In this document: positions 27,610 to 36,690 of the stretch, in pieces
Position numbering within the stretch: position 1 is the stretch's first letter
Layout: each line of letters opens with the position of its first letter
From: Levilactobacillus suantsaii
GTDB lineage: Bacteria > Bacillota > Bacilli > Lactobacillales > Lactobacillaceae
DNA: 64,000 nt
Reading direction: 5' to 3'
NCBI RefSeq assembly: GCF_004115745.1
Contig: NZ_QXIL01000005.1
Span: 62,001 to 126,000 of the forward strand
The notes under the pieces: model-generated
Told to the model about the DNA's origin: nothing
Databases searched by the model: none
The model's input: the letters and a program-made list of their open reading frames with translations, nothing else
Position numbers and translations under genes: made by a program

Positions 27610-30153
27610 ATGGCAACCGAATCTATGGACCTGCTGGCGACGGACCGGGGCCAACAGGGCGATTACGTCGTGGGCTCGGTCAGTGCGGTCTTTTTCACCA
27701 GTCAGGATAGTTTTTATAAGGTCTTACTGATCAAAGTCAGCGAGACCAGTTTAGATTGGCACGAAGACGAAATCGTAGTCACGGGTAACTTTGCCGACAT
27801 CAAGGATGACGTGGTCTATCGTTTTACGGGTAAACGGGTGGAACACCCCAAGTACGGCGTGCAGTTTCAGGCTACGAACTACCAAAACGAAACGCCAACT
27901 TCCCGCAACGGGGTCATTGCCTATTTGAGTGGGGATGACTTTCCTGGCGTGGGGAAGAAAACGGCGGAAAAGGTGGTCGACGCCCTGGGTGCCGATGCTA
28001 TCGATGCGATTTTAAACGACCACTCGGTCCTCGATCCGTTGGGGTTGTCGCCTAAGGTGACCCAGACGTTGGTCACCCAACTTCAGACCAATAATGGGAT
28101 GGAACAGATTATCATCGGGCTGAATGGGTACGGGTTTGGCAGCACCTTAGCGGCCGCCATCTATAACCGCTACCAAGAAAAGACTCTTGATGTGATTCAC
28201 GATAACCCGTACCAGTTGGCCGAAGACATCACTAGGGTCAGCTTCAAGCGTGCCGACCAGATTGCCACGCAACTGGGCTATGCCCCGGACCGGCCCGAAC
28301 GGTTACGCGCTGGGATCCTACAGACCTTGCGGGATCTGTCGGTGGCCAACGGGGATACTTACACCACGGCCAAGCCGTTACTGACCAACACGTTGAGCCT
28401 ACTTGAAAATAGCCGCAACGTGCGCTTGAACCCGCAACAGTTGGCCGACCAACTCTTAGAATTGGCCAAGCAACAAAAAGTGGTCGGCGATGAGCAACGC
28501 ATCTACTTAAAACCGCTCTATGACGATGAGTGGCAGATTGCCGAACACTTCAACCGCTTGTTGCAGGATGACGATGAAGAAAATAAGCAGACCTTTAGCG
28601 ATAAAGCCATTCAGCAACAGTTGCGGAAAGTCGAAAAGCAACTCGACATCACCTACGACGAGTCGCAAACGGCCGCGTTGACCGCGGCGATTCGCGCTAA
28701 GGTCCTGCTGTTGACCGGGGGCCCAGGGACCGGGAAGACCACCATTATTCGCGGACTAGTCCACCTGTACGCCAAGATGCACGACGTTTCGTTAGACATC
28801 AACGAGTATAAGGAACGACCGTTTCCTGTCCTACTAGCGGCGCCCACGGGGCGGGCCGCAAAACGGATGAGTGAGACCACGGATCTGCCAGCCAGTACGA
28901 TTCACCGCTTATTAGGCTTGACCGGCCGGGAAGGCAATATTGAAGACGCCACCACCAAGGATTTGGAAGGCGGGTTATTAATCATCGATGAGGTGTCGAT
29001 GGTCGATGTCTCACTGATGAAGGTGCTTTTGCGAGCAGTACCGGTAGGCATGCAGGTCATCTTGGTCGGTGATAAGGACCAATTACCTTCCGTGGGCCCC
29101 GGCCAGGTCTTTCACGACCTCTTGGCCAGTGATCAATTGCCAAAGATTCAACTCGACACGATTTATCGCCAAGGCGATGGGTCGTCGATTATCCCGTTAG
29201 CCCACGCCATCAAGAAGGGGCAATTGCCCGCTGATTTCACCAAGAATCAACGGGACCGGTCGTTTATTGCGTGCCGGGCCAACCAAGTAGCCGACGTCAT
29301 CGACCAGATTGTGGCTAAAGCCCACGTCAAGGGCTTCTCGGCCGCTGATATCCAAGTATTGGCCCCGATGTACCGGGGAACAGCCGGCATTGATCACTTG
29401 AACGAGATCTTGCAGGAGATTTTGAATCCCAAGAAAGATGAACGGACCAAGGAAGTCACTTTCCGGAATCAGCAATTCCGTATCGGCGACAAGGTCTTAC
29501 ACCTGGTCAATAGTCCCGAGAACAACGTCTTTAACGGCGATATCGGGACCATTACCGGAATCGATTTGGCGAGTGACCCCCACAGTAAGGTCAAAAGCGA
29601 TCAATTGACGATTGCCTTTGAACAGACCGAGGTCACCTACCAACGCAACGACTGGATTCGGTTGACCTTGGCCTACTGCATGTCAATTCACAAAGCCCAG
29701 GGTTCCGAATTTAAGTTGGTCATCTTGCCGATGGTCAGTCAGTACAACCGAATGCTGCAACGGAATTTGCTCTACACGGCGGTGACGCGGGCCGCCGACA
29801 TGCTGATTCTGGTCGGGGAACCCCAAGCCTTTGCGACTTGTGTGGAGAACCTTTCGGTCAACCGGGCCACTACCTTGACCCAACGGATTCAAGCCGTACT
29901 GGCACCGGACCAGACGCCTAGTCCCACCGCTGAAGCTGAGACCCAGCCAGCAGAAAAGGACGCCACGCCGACTGCGGGTGAATCGGTGACGGCAGGACCC
30001 ACCGCAGACGCCGAAAAAAGGACGCCAGCGACCGCGGCACCGGCGACGCCCACCGATTACCGGTTGACCCCCGAACTGGCCTTAGCGGGGCAAATTGACC
30101 CGATGATTGGCATGCAGGGGATTACGCCCCAACAATTTATGCCCCAGGCTTAA
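27610..30153 (+). CDS. recD2: ATP-dependent 5'-3' DNA helicase RecD2
   Basis: RecD2 is a superfamily 1B helicase of organisms without RecBC partners, involved in replication-fork repair. The 847 residues contain an N-terminal OB-like domain and the helix-hairpin-helix segment FPGVGKKTAEKVVDALGADAID (about 113-134). Walker A GGPGTGKTT is near 369-377, LLIIDEVSMVD near 457-467 and the C-terminal helicase motif YCMSIHKAQGSEF near 691-703. The last about 90 residues are an Ala/Thr/Pro/Glu-rich extension ending MIGMQGITPQQFMPQA. It starts six bases after the TPR gene. Confidence 0.93.
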   Translation: MATESMDLLATDRGQQGDYVVGSVSAVFFTSQDSFYKVLLIKVSETSLDWHEDEIVVTGNFADIKDDVVYRFTGKRVEHPKYGVQFQATNYQNETPTSRNGVIAYLSGDDFPGVGKKTAEKVVDALGADAIDAILNDHSVLDPLGLSPKVTQTLVTQLQTNNGMEQIIIGLNGYGFGSTLAAAIYNRYQEKTLDVIHDNPYQLAEDITRVSFKRADQIATQLGYAPDRPERLRAGILQTLRDLSVANGDTYTTAKPLLTNTLSLLENSRNVRLNPQQLADQLLELAKQQKVVGDEQRIYLKPLYDDEWQIAEHFNRLLQDDDEENKQTFSDKAIQQQLRKVEKQLDITYDESQTAALTAAIRAKVLLLTGGPGTGKTTIIRGLVHLYAKMHDVSLDINEYKERPFPVLLAAPTGRAAKRMSETTDLPASTIHRLLGLTGREGNIEDATTKDLEGGLLIIDEVSMVDVSLMKVLLRAVPVGMQVILVGDKDQLPSVGPGQVFHDLLASDQLPKIQLDTIYRQGDGSSIIPLAHAIKKGQLPADFTKNQRDRSFIACRANQVADVIDQIVAKAHVKGFSAADIQVLAPMYRGTAGIDHLNEILQEILNPKKDERTKEVTFRNQQFRIGDKVLHLVNSPENNVFNGDIGTITGIDLASDPHSKVKSDQLTIAFEQTEVTYQRNDWIRLTLAYCMSIHKAQGSEFKLVILPMVSQYNRMLQRNLLYTAVTRAADMLILVGEPQAFATCVENLSVNRATTLTQRIQAVLAPDQTPSPTAEAETQPAEKDATPTAGESVTAGPTADAEKRTPATAAPATPTDYRLTPELALAGQIDPMIGMQGITPQQFMPQA

Positions 30154-30170
30154 AAACGTTCGGTTAAGCG

Positions 30171-30199
30171 TTGCGTTTACGGGGATAAATTGCGATAAT
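30171..30199 (+). promoter_or_regulatory. Promoter of prs
   Basis: TTGCGT (30171-30176) and GATAAT (30194-30199) are 17 bases apart, about 44 bases before the start. Confidence 0.6.
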
Positions 30200-30242
30200 A
30201 AAGACACATTTATGGAACAGTGAATATGCATAGGAGGCAGTT

Positions 30243-31232
30243 ATGGTGGTAGAACAGGTCGAAGCGGGCAAGATGAAGGTGTTTGCCTTGAGCTCTAACC
30301 GGCCCTTAGCCGAAAAGATTGCCCGGGTCGCCGGGGTCGAATTAGGAAAGGCAACGGTTAATCATTTTAGTGACGGTGAAATTCAAATTAGTATTGATGA
30401 AAGCATCCGGGGTGATGAACTCTTTATCATTCAATCCGTCTCTGATCCCGTGAATACCAATCTCATGGAATTACTGATCATGGTGGATGCCGCTCGGCGG
30501 GCCAGCGCAGCGAAGATCAACGTGGTTATCCCGTACTATGGGTATTCTCGGGCTGACCGGAAAGCCCGGTCGCGGGAACCCATTACGGCCAAGCTCGTGG
30601 CGTCGTTGTTGCAGATGGATGGGGTCAGCCGTGTGATTGCGCTGGACCTGCACGCTGCCCAGTTACAAGGCTTCTTTGATATTCCGGTGGATCACTTGCA
30701 AAGTGACCGGCTGTTGGCCAGCTACTTTGAAGGTCGGTCCGATTTGACCGCGGATAACACGGTCGTCGTCGCCCCGGATCACGCGGGGGTCAGTCGAGCA
30801 CGGCGCTTAGCCGAGCTGTTAGGCACGCCCATCGCCATCATCGACAACCGCAGTGAGACCGAAAATGCGGCTCATCCGGACGCCGTGATTGGTGATGTGA
30901 CCGGCAAGAATGCCATCTTAGTTGATGATATCATCGACACGGCCGTGCGGATCTCCGTATCGGCCCAAGCGCTGCGTAACGCGGGGGCGGCCCATGTCTT
31001 TGCCAGTGCGACCCACGCCGTGTTGTCGGGGGATGCGACCAAGCATATCGACGCCTCACCGTTGGAAAAGGTCGTGGTGTCGGATTCCATTCGAATCCCC
31101 GCCGAAAAGCAGAGTGATAAGTTTGTGGTCATGTCCGTTGATGAACTCTTCGGGCGGGCCATCACGTTGATTTACAACGAACAACCGGTCGACCAGCTCT
31201 TCCGGTCACCGTTGAAGATGCAACAACAATAA
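30243..31232 (+). CDS. Ribose-phosphate pyrophosphokinase, Prs2-like paralogue
   Basis: The enzyme would make PRPP from ribose 5-phosphate and ATP. The 329 residues have the start [17 protein letters not shown] (after a 10-residue extension), [21 protein letters not shown] (about 98-118) with the flexible catalytic loop, and LVDDIIDTA (about 226-234). After DIIDTA the usual Gly-Thr of the PRPP-binding loop is replaced by VRISVS, so ribose-phosphate binding may differ. This pattern, seen in second PRPP synthetases of lactic acid bacteria, is why I call it Prs2-like. A perfect AGGAGG precedes the ATG, and a terminator follows. Confidence 0.88.
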   Translation: MVVEQVEAGKMKVFALSSNRPLAEKIARVAGVELGKATVNHFSDGEIQISIDESIRGDELFIIQSVSDPVNTNLMELLIMVDAARRASAAKINVVIPYYGYSRADRKARSREPITAKLVASLLQMDGVSRVIALDLHAAQLQGFFDIPVDHLQSDRLLASYFEGRSDLTADNTVVVAPDHAGVSRARRLAELLGTPIAIIDNRSETENAAHPDAVIGDVTGKNAILVDDIIDTAVRISVSAQALRNAGAAHVFASATHAVLSGDATKHIDASPLEKVVVSDSIRIPAEKQSDKFVVMSVDELFGRAITLIYNEQPVDQLFRSPLKMQQQ

Positions 31233-31277
31233 GCTGACTGACCGGCGGGAGTGACTCGACCGGAATAGTCAACCGAA

Positions 31278-31314
31278 AAACGGGCCTGGGGGTAACTCTC
31301 AGGTCCGTTTGTTT
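31278..31314 (+). terminator. Terminator of prs
   Basis: AAACGGGCCTG and CAGGTCCGTTT pair around an 11-nt loop, then GTTT. It resembles the ileS terminator in sequence. Confidence 0.85.
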
Positions 31315-31364
31315 ATGGTGATGAGAAAAAGTGTGCGCTAAGAAAGTAAGGACTGAGTGAGTAG

Positions 31365-32417
31365 ATGCAATTGAGGAAAACGGCAGCGGTAACTGATATT
31401 GGCGATTATTTGAAGGTCGCCGCGTGTACGGCGGTCATGGCCCAGACCGTACTTGGTTTGGCGCTGGCCACCCGACCAGGCGCCGCGGCGCAATGGGCGA
31501 TTGGACAAGCTTATGACCTGGTGAAGTTTACGGCACCGGCCTTCATTTTTGGTATCCTGTACACCACCTTGCGTCAGCATGCGATGACGCCCGTGACTAA
31601 GCGCCAATACTGGCGCCAACAGTGGGCCGCGTTGGGCGTGCCCAGTGTGTGGTGGACCTTGGTGTATTTGATTATCACGCCTAAGTTGCAGCAACATCAG
31701 CCCTTCCATGATTTAGGTAGTTTCTTGTGGCAGGCGGTGAACGGTAATGCCGCCCCACATCTCTGGTACAACACCATGATGTTGCAATTTATCGTGGTCA
31801 TGCCACTGTTTTGGGCCTGGTCGGCTTGGGTCGGGTCTTCCCGATACCGCGCTCAACTAAGTGTGGGCGCGGTGGCGATTTTTTACGCGTTGTGGTTGGC
31901 CTGGTTTCCGCATGCGCCCACTTACTTAGTGGACCGCTTAGCCCTTAGTTTTTTGCCGTACGCCGTCTTAGGGGTACTGTGGTGGCAGTTTCCGCGGGTG
32001 GCGGTGGCACTGCGTCACCATTGGCTCGTGGGACTACTCTGGTGGGCGCTAGGATTTATGTGGCTGGGCTGGCAACTAAAACGGCGGGGGTTGCCGGTCA
32101 GCTTACCAGCCACCGGTTACTACCAGCCGTCTGCTCTGATGTACGCGTTGGGCGTGATTGGGTTGGTCAGTTGCCTAGCTGTGGCACAATTACAGCGCCG
32201 TTCAACGTGGCTTCCAGTGATTCATTGGTTGGCCACGTACGCTTATCGGGCCTATTTGAGTCACGCGTTTTGGCTCTACTGGTTGTGGCCGTTGACGGAC
32301 GGACTGGCCTTGGGCTGGCGAATCTTACTTAGTTATGGGGCGACCTGGATTGTTGCTTTTGCCACGACTTATTGTTTGCATTGGGGCTGGCAACGAGTAA
32401 AGATGACAACGCAATGA
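31365..32417 (+). CDS. Acyltransferase-3 family integral membrane protein
   Basis: The 350-residue protein has about ten membrane helices spread over its whole length and short loops rich in Trp and Arg. The layout, with FTAPAFIFGILYTTLRQH (about 57-74), the LWYNTMMLQFIVVMPLFWAW segment (about 134-153) and YRAYLSHAFWLYWL near the end, resembles OafA/YrhL-type O-acyltransferases that decorate wall or exported polysaccharides. Substrate is not readable. GTAAGGA lies some distance before the ATG at 31365. It is a single gene between prs and oppA; an alternative is a non-catalytic polytopic membrane protein. Confidence 0.6.
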   Translation: MQLRKTAAVTDIGDYLKVAACTAVMAQTVLGLALATRPGAAAQWAIGQAYDLVKFTAPAFIFGILYTTLRQHAMTPVTKRQYWRQQWAALGVPSVWWTLVYLIITPKLQQHQPFHDLGSFLWQAVNGNAAPHLWYNTMMLQFIVVMPLFWAWSAWVGSSRYRAQLSVGAVAIFYALWLAWFPHAPTYLVDRLALSFLPYAVLGVLWWQFPRVAVALRHHWLVGLLWWALGFMWLGWQLKRRGLPVSLPATGYYQPSALMYALGVIGLVSCLAVAQLQRRSTWLPVIHWLATYAYRAYLSHAFWLYWLWPLTDGLALGWRILLSYGATWIVAFATTYCLHWGWQRVKMTTQ

Positions 32418-32456
32418 GGAGAATGGTGATAATTTTTAATGTGGAAGCCGTCTGAC

Positions 32457-32485
32457 TTGCAATGTATTTTGAAAATCGGTATGGT
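32457..32485 (+). promoter_or_regulatory. Promoter of oppA
   Basis: TTGCAA (32457-32462) and TATGGT (32480-32485) with a 17-base spacer in the 185-base gap before oppA; the leader would be about 110 nt. Confidence 0.5.
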
Positions 32486-32602
32486 TGAACAGGATTTTTT
32501 TGCTTACGAATAATTAGCATTTTAATGGGGCCGACTCGGCGCATGAGGTTGGGATGATCAGTGCGGCAGCTAGCGGTCCCCATAGATTGAGGAGGATCCA
32601 TT

Positions 32603-34252
32603 GTGAACGGAAAACATATTGGGGCTTTATTAGGTATTACCCTCTTAGTCGTCGGCGGTCTTGCCGCTTGTGGCAAGTCGAGTAGCCAGTCGTCAGGCCA
32701 GGGGCAGTTGGCGGCGAAACAGACCGTCAACCTGTCGGCCAAGTCAGAGGTCACGACACTGGATGTTTCTAAGGCTTCTGATTCGACGAGTTTGACCATG
32801 CTCTACCACACCCAAGAAGGGTTGTTTCGATTAGGCAAAAACGAGAAGCTGATCAATGCCTTAGCGACGAAGACCAAGGTCAGCAAGGACGGGACCCGTT
32901 ACGTCTTCAACTTGCGGCGGAACAACAAGTGGAATGATGGCAAACCGGTCACAGCCCACGATTTCGTTTACTCGTGGCAACGGACGGTCAACCCCAAGAC
33001 CGCGTCCGAATACGCCTACTTAATGGCTGGTGTGAAGAACTATAAGCAGATTCAGTCCGGAAAGATGAAACCTAGCAAATTGGGCGTCAAGGCATTGAAC
33101 AATTACCGCTTGGAAGTCACGTTGAGTAAACCGGTGGCTTACTTCAAGTTGCTGCTGGCTTTCCCAACGTTCTTCCCACAAGAACAAAGCGTCGTGGAAA
33201 AAGAGGGTAGCAATTACGGTCACTCAGGTAGCGCTACGGCGTACGATGGGCCGTTCAAGATGACCAAGTGGACCGGGACGTCGCAGAGCTGGAAACTGGT
33301 GAAGAATTCGAAGTTCTGGGACCACAAGGACATCACGTTGAAGTCATTAAACTTCCAAGTGGTCTCCAACGCATCGACGGGCTTGAACTTGTTCCAAAAG
33401 AAGTCCTTGGACGCCACGACCCTCGATGGGACGCAGGTTGCTAATTTGAAGAACAATCCCAACTTGAAGACCTACGTGGGTGGGACGACCTACTACATGC
33501 AGATGAACCAGAAACGCATTAAGGCTTTACGGAACGTGAAGGTCCGTAAAGCGTTGTCGTTAGCCATCGATAAACAACAGTTGGCTAAACGGGTCCTGCG
33601 GGATGGCTCGAAAGCGCCGTTAGGGTTCGTCTCCCAGAATTTGACCCAAAACCCGAAGACTAAGAAGGACTTTGCCAAGGACGCTTACGTCAAGGAAGGT
33701 GTCACCCACAATCTGCCACAAGCTAAGAAGCTGATGAAGGCCGGATTGAAGGCTAGTGGGACCAAGCAATTGAACCTGACGCTGATGTGCGATGATACCT
33801 CAGTTACCAAGACTGTGGCCCAGTACATTCAGGCTGAACTGCAGAAAATGCCGAATGTTAAGGTATCGATCAATACCTTACCGTACAAGACGCGGTTGAG
33901 CCGGTCGAACTCCGGGAACTTTGACTTAGTTATTTCTAGTTGGGGCGCCGATTTCGCGGATCCAATCAACTTCTTGTCACTGATGGCTACCGGAAATACT
34001 AATAATAACGGGGACTTCAGCGATGCCACTTACGACGCGTTGATCAAGCGCTCCGAGAACCAGGATGCCAACCGGCCAACTGCCCGATACAATGACTTGG
34101 TCAAGGCCGAAAAGCGCTTGATGACCCAACAAGGGGTCGTGCCACTGTATCAACCAGCGACAGCCGAGCTTTGGAACTCGAAGGTTAAAGTGTACGTTTG
34201 GAACCCCGCCGGAATGAGTCGTGGTTATCAATGGATGAAAGTTGAAAAGTAA
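32603..34252 (+). CDS. Oligopeptide ABC transporter substrate-binding lipoprotein (OppA family)
   Basis: This extracellular solute-binding protein has 549 residues. The signal peptide ends in the lipobox LAAC with the lipidated Cys at 23. The family-5 SBP domain follows, with the LRRNNKWNDGKPVTAHDFVYSWQRTVNP signature near 96-123. Near the end it has SWGADFADPINFL, typical of OppA. The GTG at 32603 is set by GAGGAGG upstream. No permease or ATPase genes are adjacent, so it must use a transporter encoded elsewhere. Ligands could be peptides or muropeptides. Confidence 0.92.
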   Translation: MNGKHIGALLGITLLVVGGLAACGKSSSQSSGQGQLAAKQTVNLSAKSEVTTLDVSKASDSTSLTMLYHTQEGLFRLGKNEKLINALATKTKVSKDGTRYVFNLRRNNKWNDGKPVTAHDFVYSWQRTVNPKTASEYAYLMAGVKNYKQIQSGKMKPSKLGVKALNNYRLEVTLSKPVAYFKLLLAFPTFFPQEQSVVEKEGSNYGHSGSATAYDGPFKMTKWTGTSQSWKLVKNSKFWDHKDITLKSLNFQVVSNASTGLNLFQKKSLDATTLDGTQVANLKNNPNLKTYVGGTTYYMQMNQKRIKALRNVKVRKALSLAIDKQQLAKRVLRDGSKAPLGFVSQNLTQNPKTKKDFAKDAYVKEGVTHNLPQAKKLMKAGLKASGTKQLNLTLMCDDTSVTKTVAQYIQAELQKMPNVKVSINTLPYKTRLSRSNSGNFDLVISSWGADFADPINFLSLMATGNTNNNGDFSDATYDALIKRSENQDANRPTARYNDLVKAEKRLMTQQGVVPLYQPATAELWNSKVKVYVWNPAGMSRGYQWMKVEK

Positions 34253-34351
34253 GCTGATTTTCCAGTTGCAGGAATAAATTTTTGTAATCACAAGCCTAAC
34301 TTTCTATTTTGGCGAGTTAACCGCGGGAAAATAAAATAAATTGTCAATGGG

Positions 34352-34393
34352 GGTCGCCCAGTTAAATCTACGGATTTGCTGGGCGGCCTTTTT
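34352..34393 (+). terminator. Terminator of oppA
   Basis: GGTCGCCCAG (34352-34361) pairs with CTGGGCGGCC (34379-34388), followed by TTTTT. Confidence 0.9.
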
Positions 34394-34450
34394 GCTGTGG
34401 CGCCGGGGCTTTCGAGCTGTGTTTCAACAGATGGGGATTATTGGGAGAAA

Positions 34451-34464
34451 TGAAAACGGTTACT
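34451..34464 (+). promoter_or_regulatory. CcpA-binding (cre) site upstream of murQ
   Basis: TGAAAACGGTTACT matches the cre consensus TGWAANCGNTNWCA at 13 of 14 positions. It ends 19 bases before the -35 element of the murQ promoter, a position compatible with CcpA-mediated control. Confidence 0.65.
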
Positions 34465-34483
34465 AACATTCTTCAGTAAAGAA

Positions 34484-34512
34484 TTGAAATTTTTTATGGA
34501 ACATGGTATACC
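34484..34512 (+). promoter_or_regulatory. Promoter of murQ
   Basis: TTGAAA (34484-34489) and TATACC (34507-34512) have a 17-base spacer, 64 bases before the chosen start. Confidence 0.6.
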
Positions 34513-34575
34513 TAAGTTAGGACTCGTGAAAACGAATACATAAACGACGGAACGGTTAGGTTGGAGGATGACGAG

Positions 34576-35484
34576 ATGCAATTAGATGAAATCTTAACGG
34601 AACAACGCAATCACCGGTCGACGCACATTGATCGGGAATCCACGCTCGACATGGTGGGCACGATTAACCGTGAGGATCAGCGGGTTGCTCGCGCGGTGCA
34701 GAAACAGTTGCCCCAGATTGCGGCGGCCATCGATGCGGCTTATCCTAAATTCGACCAGGGCGGTCGGCTGATTTACATTGGGGCCGGGACGTCCGGTCGA
34801 TTAGGGGTGATGGACGCCACGGAATTACAACCCACTTACGGTTTAACGGCCCAACAGACGTTTGGGCTGATTGCCGGGGGTACGGCGGCGCTGACCAAAA
34901 CGATTCAGGACGCTGAAGATTCGCCGGAGCTGGCCCAAAAGGATTTGCAAGCGGTCGAATTGACCGACCAAGATATTGTTGTTGCTAGTGCGGCTTCAGG
35001 GCGGACGCCATATACGGTGGCGGCCTTGAAGGCAGCGCAAGACCAGGGCGCTTTAGGCATTGGCTTTTCTTGCATTGCCGACAGCCCCTTGGCCCAATTG
35101 GCGGACTATCCCATCACGCCCGTGGTCGGTCCCGAAGTGATTACCGGGGCCACGCTGTTGAAAGCGGGGACCGCAGAAAAGATGGTCTTGAACATGCTGT
35201 CGACTGGCATCATGATCAAGACGGGAAAGGTTTACCAGAATTTGATGATCAATGTGGTCCCGACCAACGATAAGACCTTTGAACGGGCCAAGAAGATCAT
35301 TGCCGAAGCGACCCAGACATCGACGTTAGCGGCGGAACGCGCATTGGCCCGAGCCAAGAACAACGTACCGCTCGCTATCGTCTTGATTGATACCAAGGGG
35401 ACGATTGCCGAAGCTAAGGAACTTTTAGCCGCTACCGACGGCCACGTGTCACAAGCCGTCAAGTTGAGTGACAATCGCCATTAA
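34576..35484 (+). CDS. murQ: N-acetylmuramic acid 6-phosphate etherase MurQ
   Basis: MurQ cleaves the lactyl ether of MurNAc-6-phosphate to give GlcNAc-6-phosphate, the key step of murein sugar recovery. From the ATG at 34576 (GGAGG eight bases upstream) it has 302 residues. The SIS fold shows GAGTSGRLGVMDATELQPT (about 63-81), GGTAALTKTIQDAEDSPELAQKDL (about 94-117) and VGPEVITGATLLKAGTAEKMVLN (about 185-207). The TTG at 34561 overlaps the ribosome site and is rejected. No PTS MurNAc importer or murR regulator is adjacent. Confidence 0.94.
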   Translation: MQLDEILTEQRNHRSTHIDRESTLDMVGTINREDQRVARAVQKQLPQIAAAIDAAYPKFDQGGRLIYIGAGTSGRLGVMDATELQPTYGLTAQQTFGLIAGGTAALTKTIQDAEDSPELAQKDLQAVELTDQDIVVASAASGRTPYTVAALKAAQDQGALGIGFSCIADSPLAQLADYPITPVVGPEVITGATLLKAGTAEKMVLNMLSTGIMIKTGKVYQNLMINVVPTNDKTFERAKKIIAEATQTSTLAAERALARAKNNVPLAIVLIDTKGTIAEAKELLAATDGHVSQAVKLSDNRH

Positions 35485-35500
35485 AATCGGGTCGACCGCC

Positions 35501-35530
35501 TTGACTGGTCCGCACCAATTCCCTTATACT
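35501..35530 (+). promoter_or_regulatory. Promoter of the aldo-keto reductase gene
   Basis: TTGACT (35501-35506) and TATACT (35525-35530) with an 18-base spacer, about 37 bases before the ATG. Confidence 0.65.
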
Positions 35531-35566
35531 CGACGTAGGTATTGAGTAGAAAGGAATGTGGCAAAT

Positions 35567-36559
35567 ATGTACGTAGCAGATGAACATCGGTACGATAAGA
35601 AGATGCCGATTCGACGCGCCGGCAACACCGGGTTCCAATTACCCGCAATCTCCTTTGGGATGTGGCACAGTTACGGAGAGACCGCGAACTACGCGGATAC
35701 CCGTGACATCATGTTGAAGGCGTTTGACGCCGGGATTTTTAGTTTTGACTTAGCTGCGAACTATGGTCCAGGAACGGGAGAAGCCGAACGCCTCTTTGGC
35801 CAGGTCTTTCATCGTGAACTGGCACCTTACCGTGATGAACTCGTCATCAGCACCAAGGCAGGTTTCCACATGTGGCCAGGACCTTACGGGGAAATGAGTT
35901 CTCGCAAGGCCTTAGTCGCGTCACTGGACCAATCCCTCGAACGGATGGGCCTGGATTACGTGGATGTTTACTATAGTCACCGCTTTGATCCCAACACGTC
36001 ACCGGAAGAAACGGCTGTCGCGTTGAACGATTTGGTCAAGCAAGGTAAGACGCTGTACGTGGGGATTTCGAACTACACGGCGCCCCAAGCCATGGCCATG
36101 GTCAAGATTTTTAAGGACTTGCACACGCCGTTTGTCATTGACCAAGTGTCGTACAATATGTTGAACCAGAAGGCCGCTCAAGACGGACTGTTTGACCGGA
36201 TGCGGGAAAATAATGCCGGCATCATGGCGTACGGCCCACTGGCTGAGGGCTTACTGACCGACAAGTACTTGGATGGGATTCCTGAAGACTTGAACATCCA
36301 TTGGTCGAGCCAATATATCTTCGACAATGGTCGCGACAAGATTTTTCACAAGTTGCAGGCGCTGAACAAGATTGCCCAAAGCCGGGGGCAAAAATTGGCC
36401 CACATGGCGTTAGCTTGGTTGTTACACGATCCCGTGGTCACCAGTGTGATTACCGGGGCATCCAAGCCAGAACATTTGGCTGAAAACCTGAAGGCGGTTC
36501 AAAACCTATCTTTCGATTCGGAAGAATTGGCCGCTATCGATAAGATTTTAAAGGCTTAA
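35567..36559 (+). CDS. Aldo/keto reductase (YghZ-like)
   Basis: This NADPH-dependent TIM-barrel oxidoreductase has 330 residues. The start MYVADEHRYDKKMPIRRAGNTGFQLPAISFGMW, the catalytic Asp/Tyr region FDLAANYGPGTGEAE, and DYVDVYYSHRFDP with the active-site His are present. The C-terminal VVTSVITGASKPEHLAENL is also seen. This set matches the AKR14/YghZ (glyceraldehyde-3-phosphate reductase) group; the true substrate is unknown. The ATG at 35567 is preferred to GTG 35558 because AAAGGA is only two bases before the GTG. Confidence 0.87.
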   Translation: MYVADEHRYDKKMPIRRAGNTGFQLPAISFGMWHSYGETANYADTRDIMLKAFDAGIFSFDLAANYGPGTGEAERLFGQVFHRELAPYRDELVISTKAGFHMWPGPYGEMSSRKALVASLDQSLERMGLDYVDVYYSHRFDPNTSPEETAVALNDLVKQGKTLYVGISNYTAPQAMAMVKIFKDLHTPFVIDQVSYNMLNQKAAQDGLFDRMRENNAGIMAYGPLAEGLLTDKYLDGIPEDLNIHWSSQYIFDNGRDKIFHKLQALNKIAQSRGQKLAHMALAWLLHDPVVTSVITGASKPEHLAENLKAVQNLSFDSEELAAIDKILKA

Positions 36560-36574
36560 TTGAAGATCGGTCTT

Positions 36575-36606
36575 AAGGCGTCGTCCACCCAGACGGCGCC
36601 TTTTTT
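36575..36606 (+). terminator. Terminator of the aldo-keto reductase gene
   Basis: AAGGCGTCGTC and GACGGCGCCTT pair around a short loop and are followed by TTTTTT. Confidence 0.88.
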
Positions 36607-36690
36607 GAGGTCCGCGAGATTTCCAAAAAGGCGCCCGAAAGGTCCAAGCGATGCGGTATAATTAACTAAACGAAACGTTGAGGAGGGCCT

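Noticed and set aside
31365-32417. Recent horizontal acquisition of the acyltransferase gene
   Set aside because: Base composition and codon use look like the neighbours, and no repeats or mobile genes flank it.
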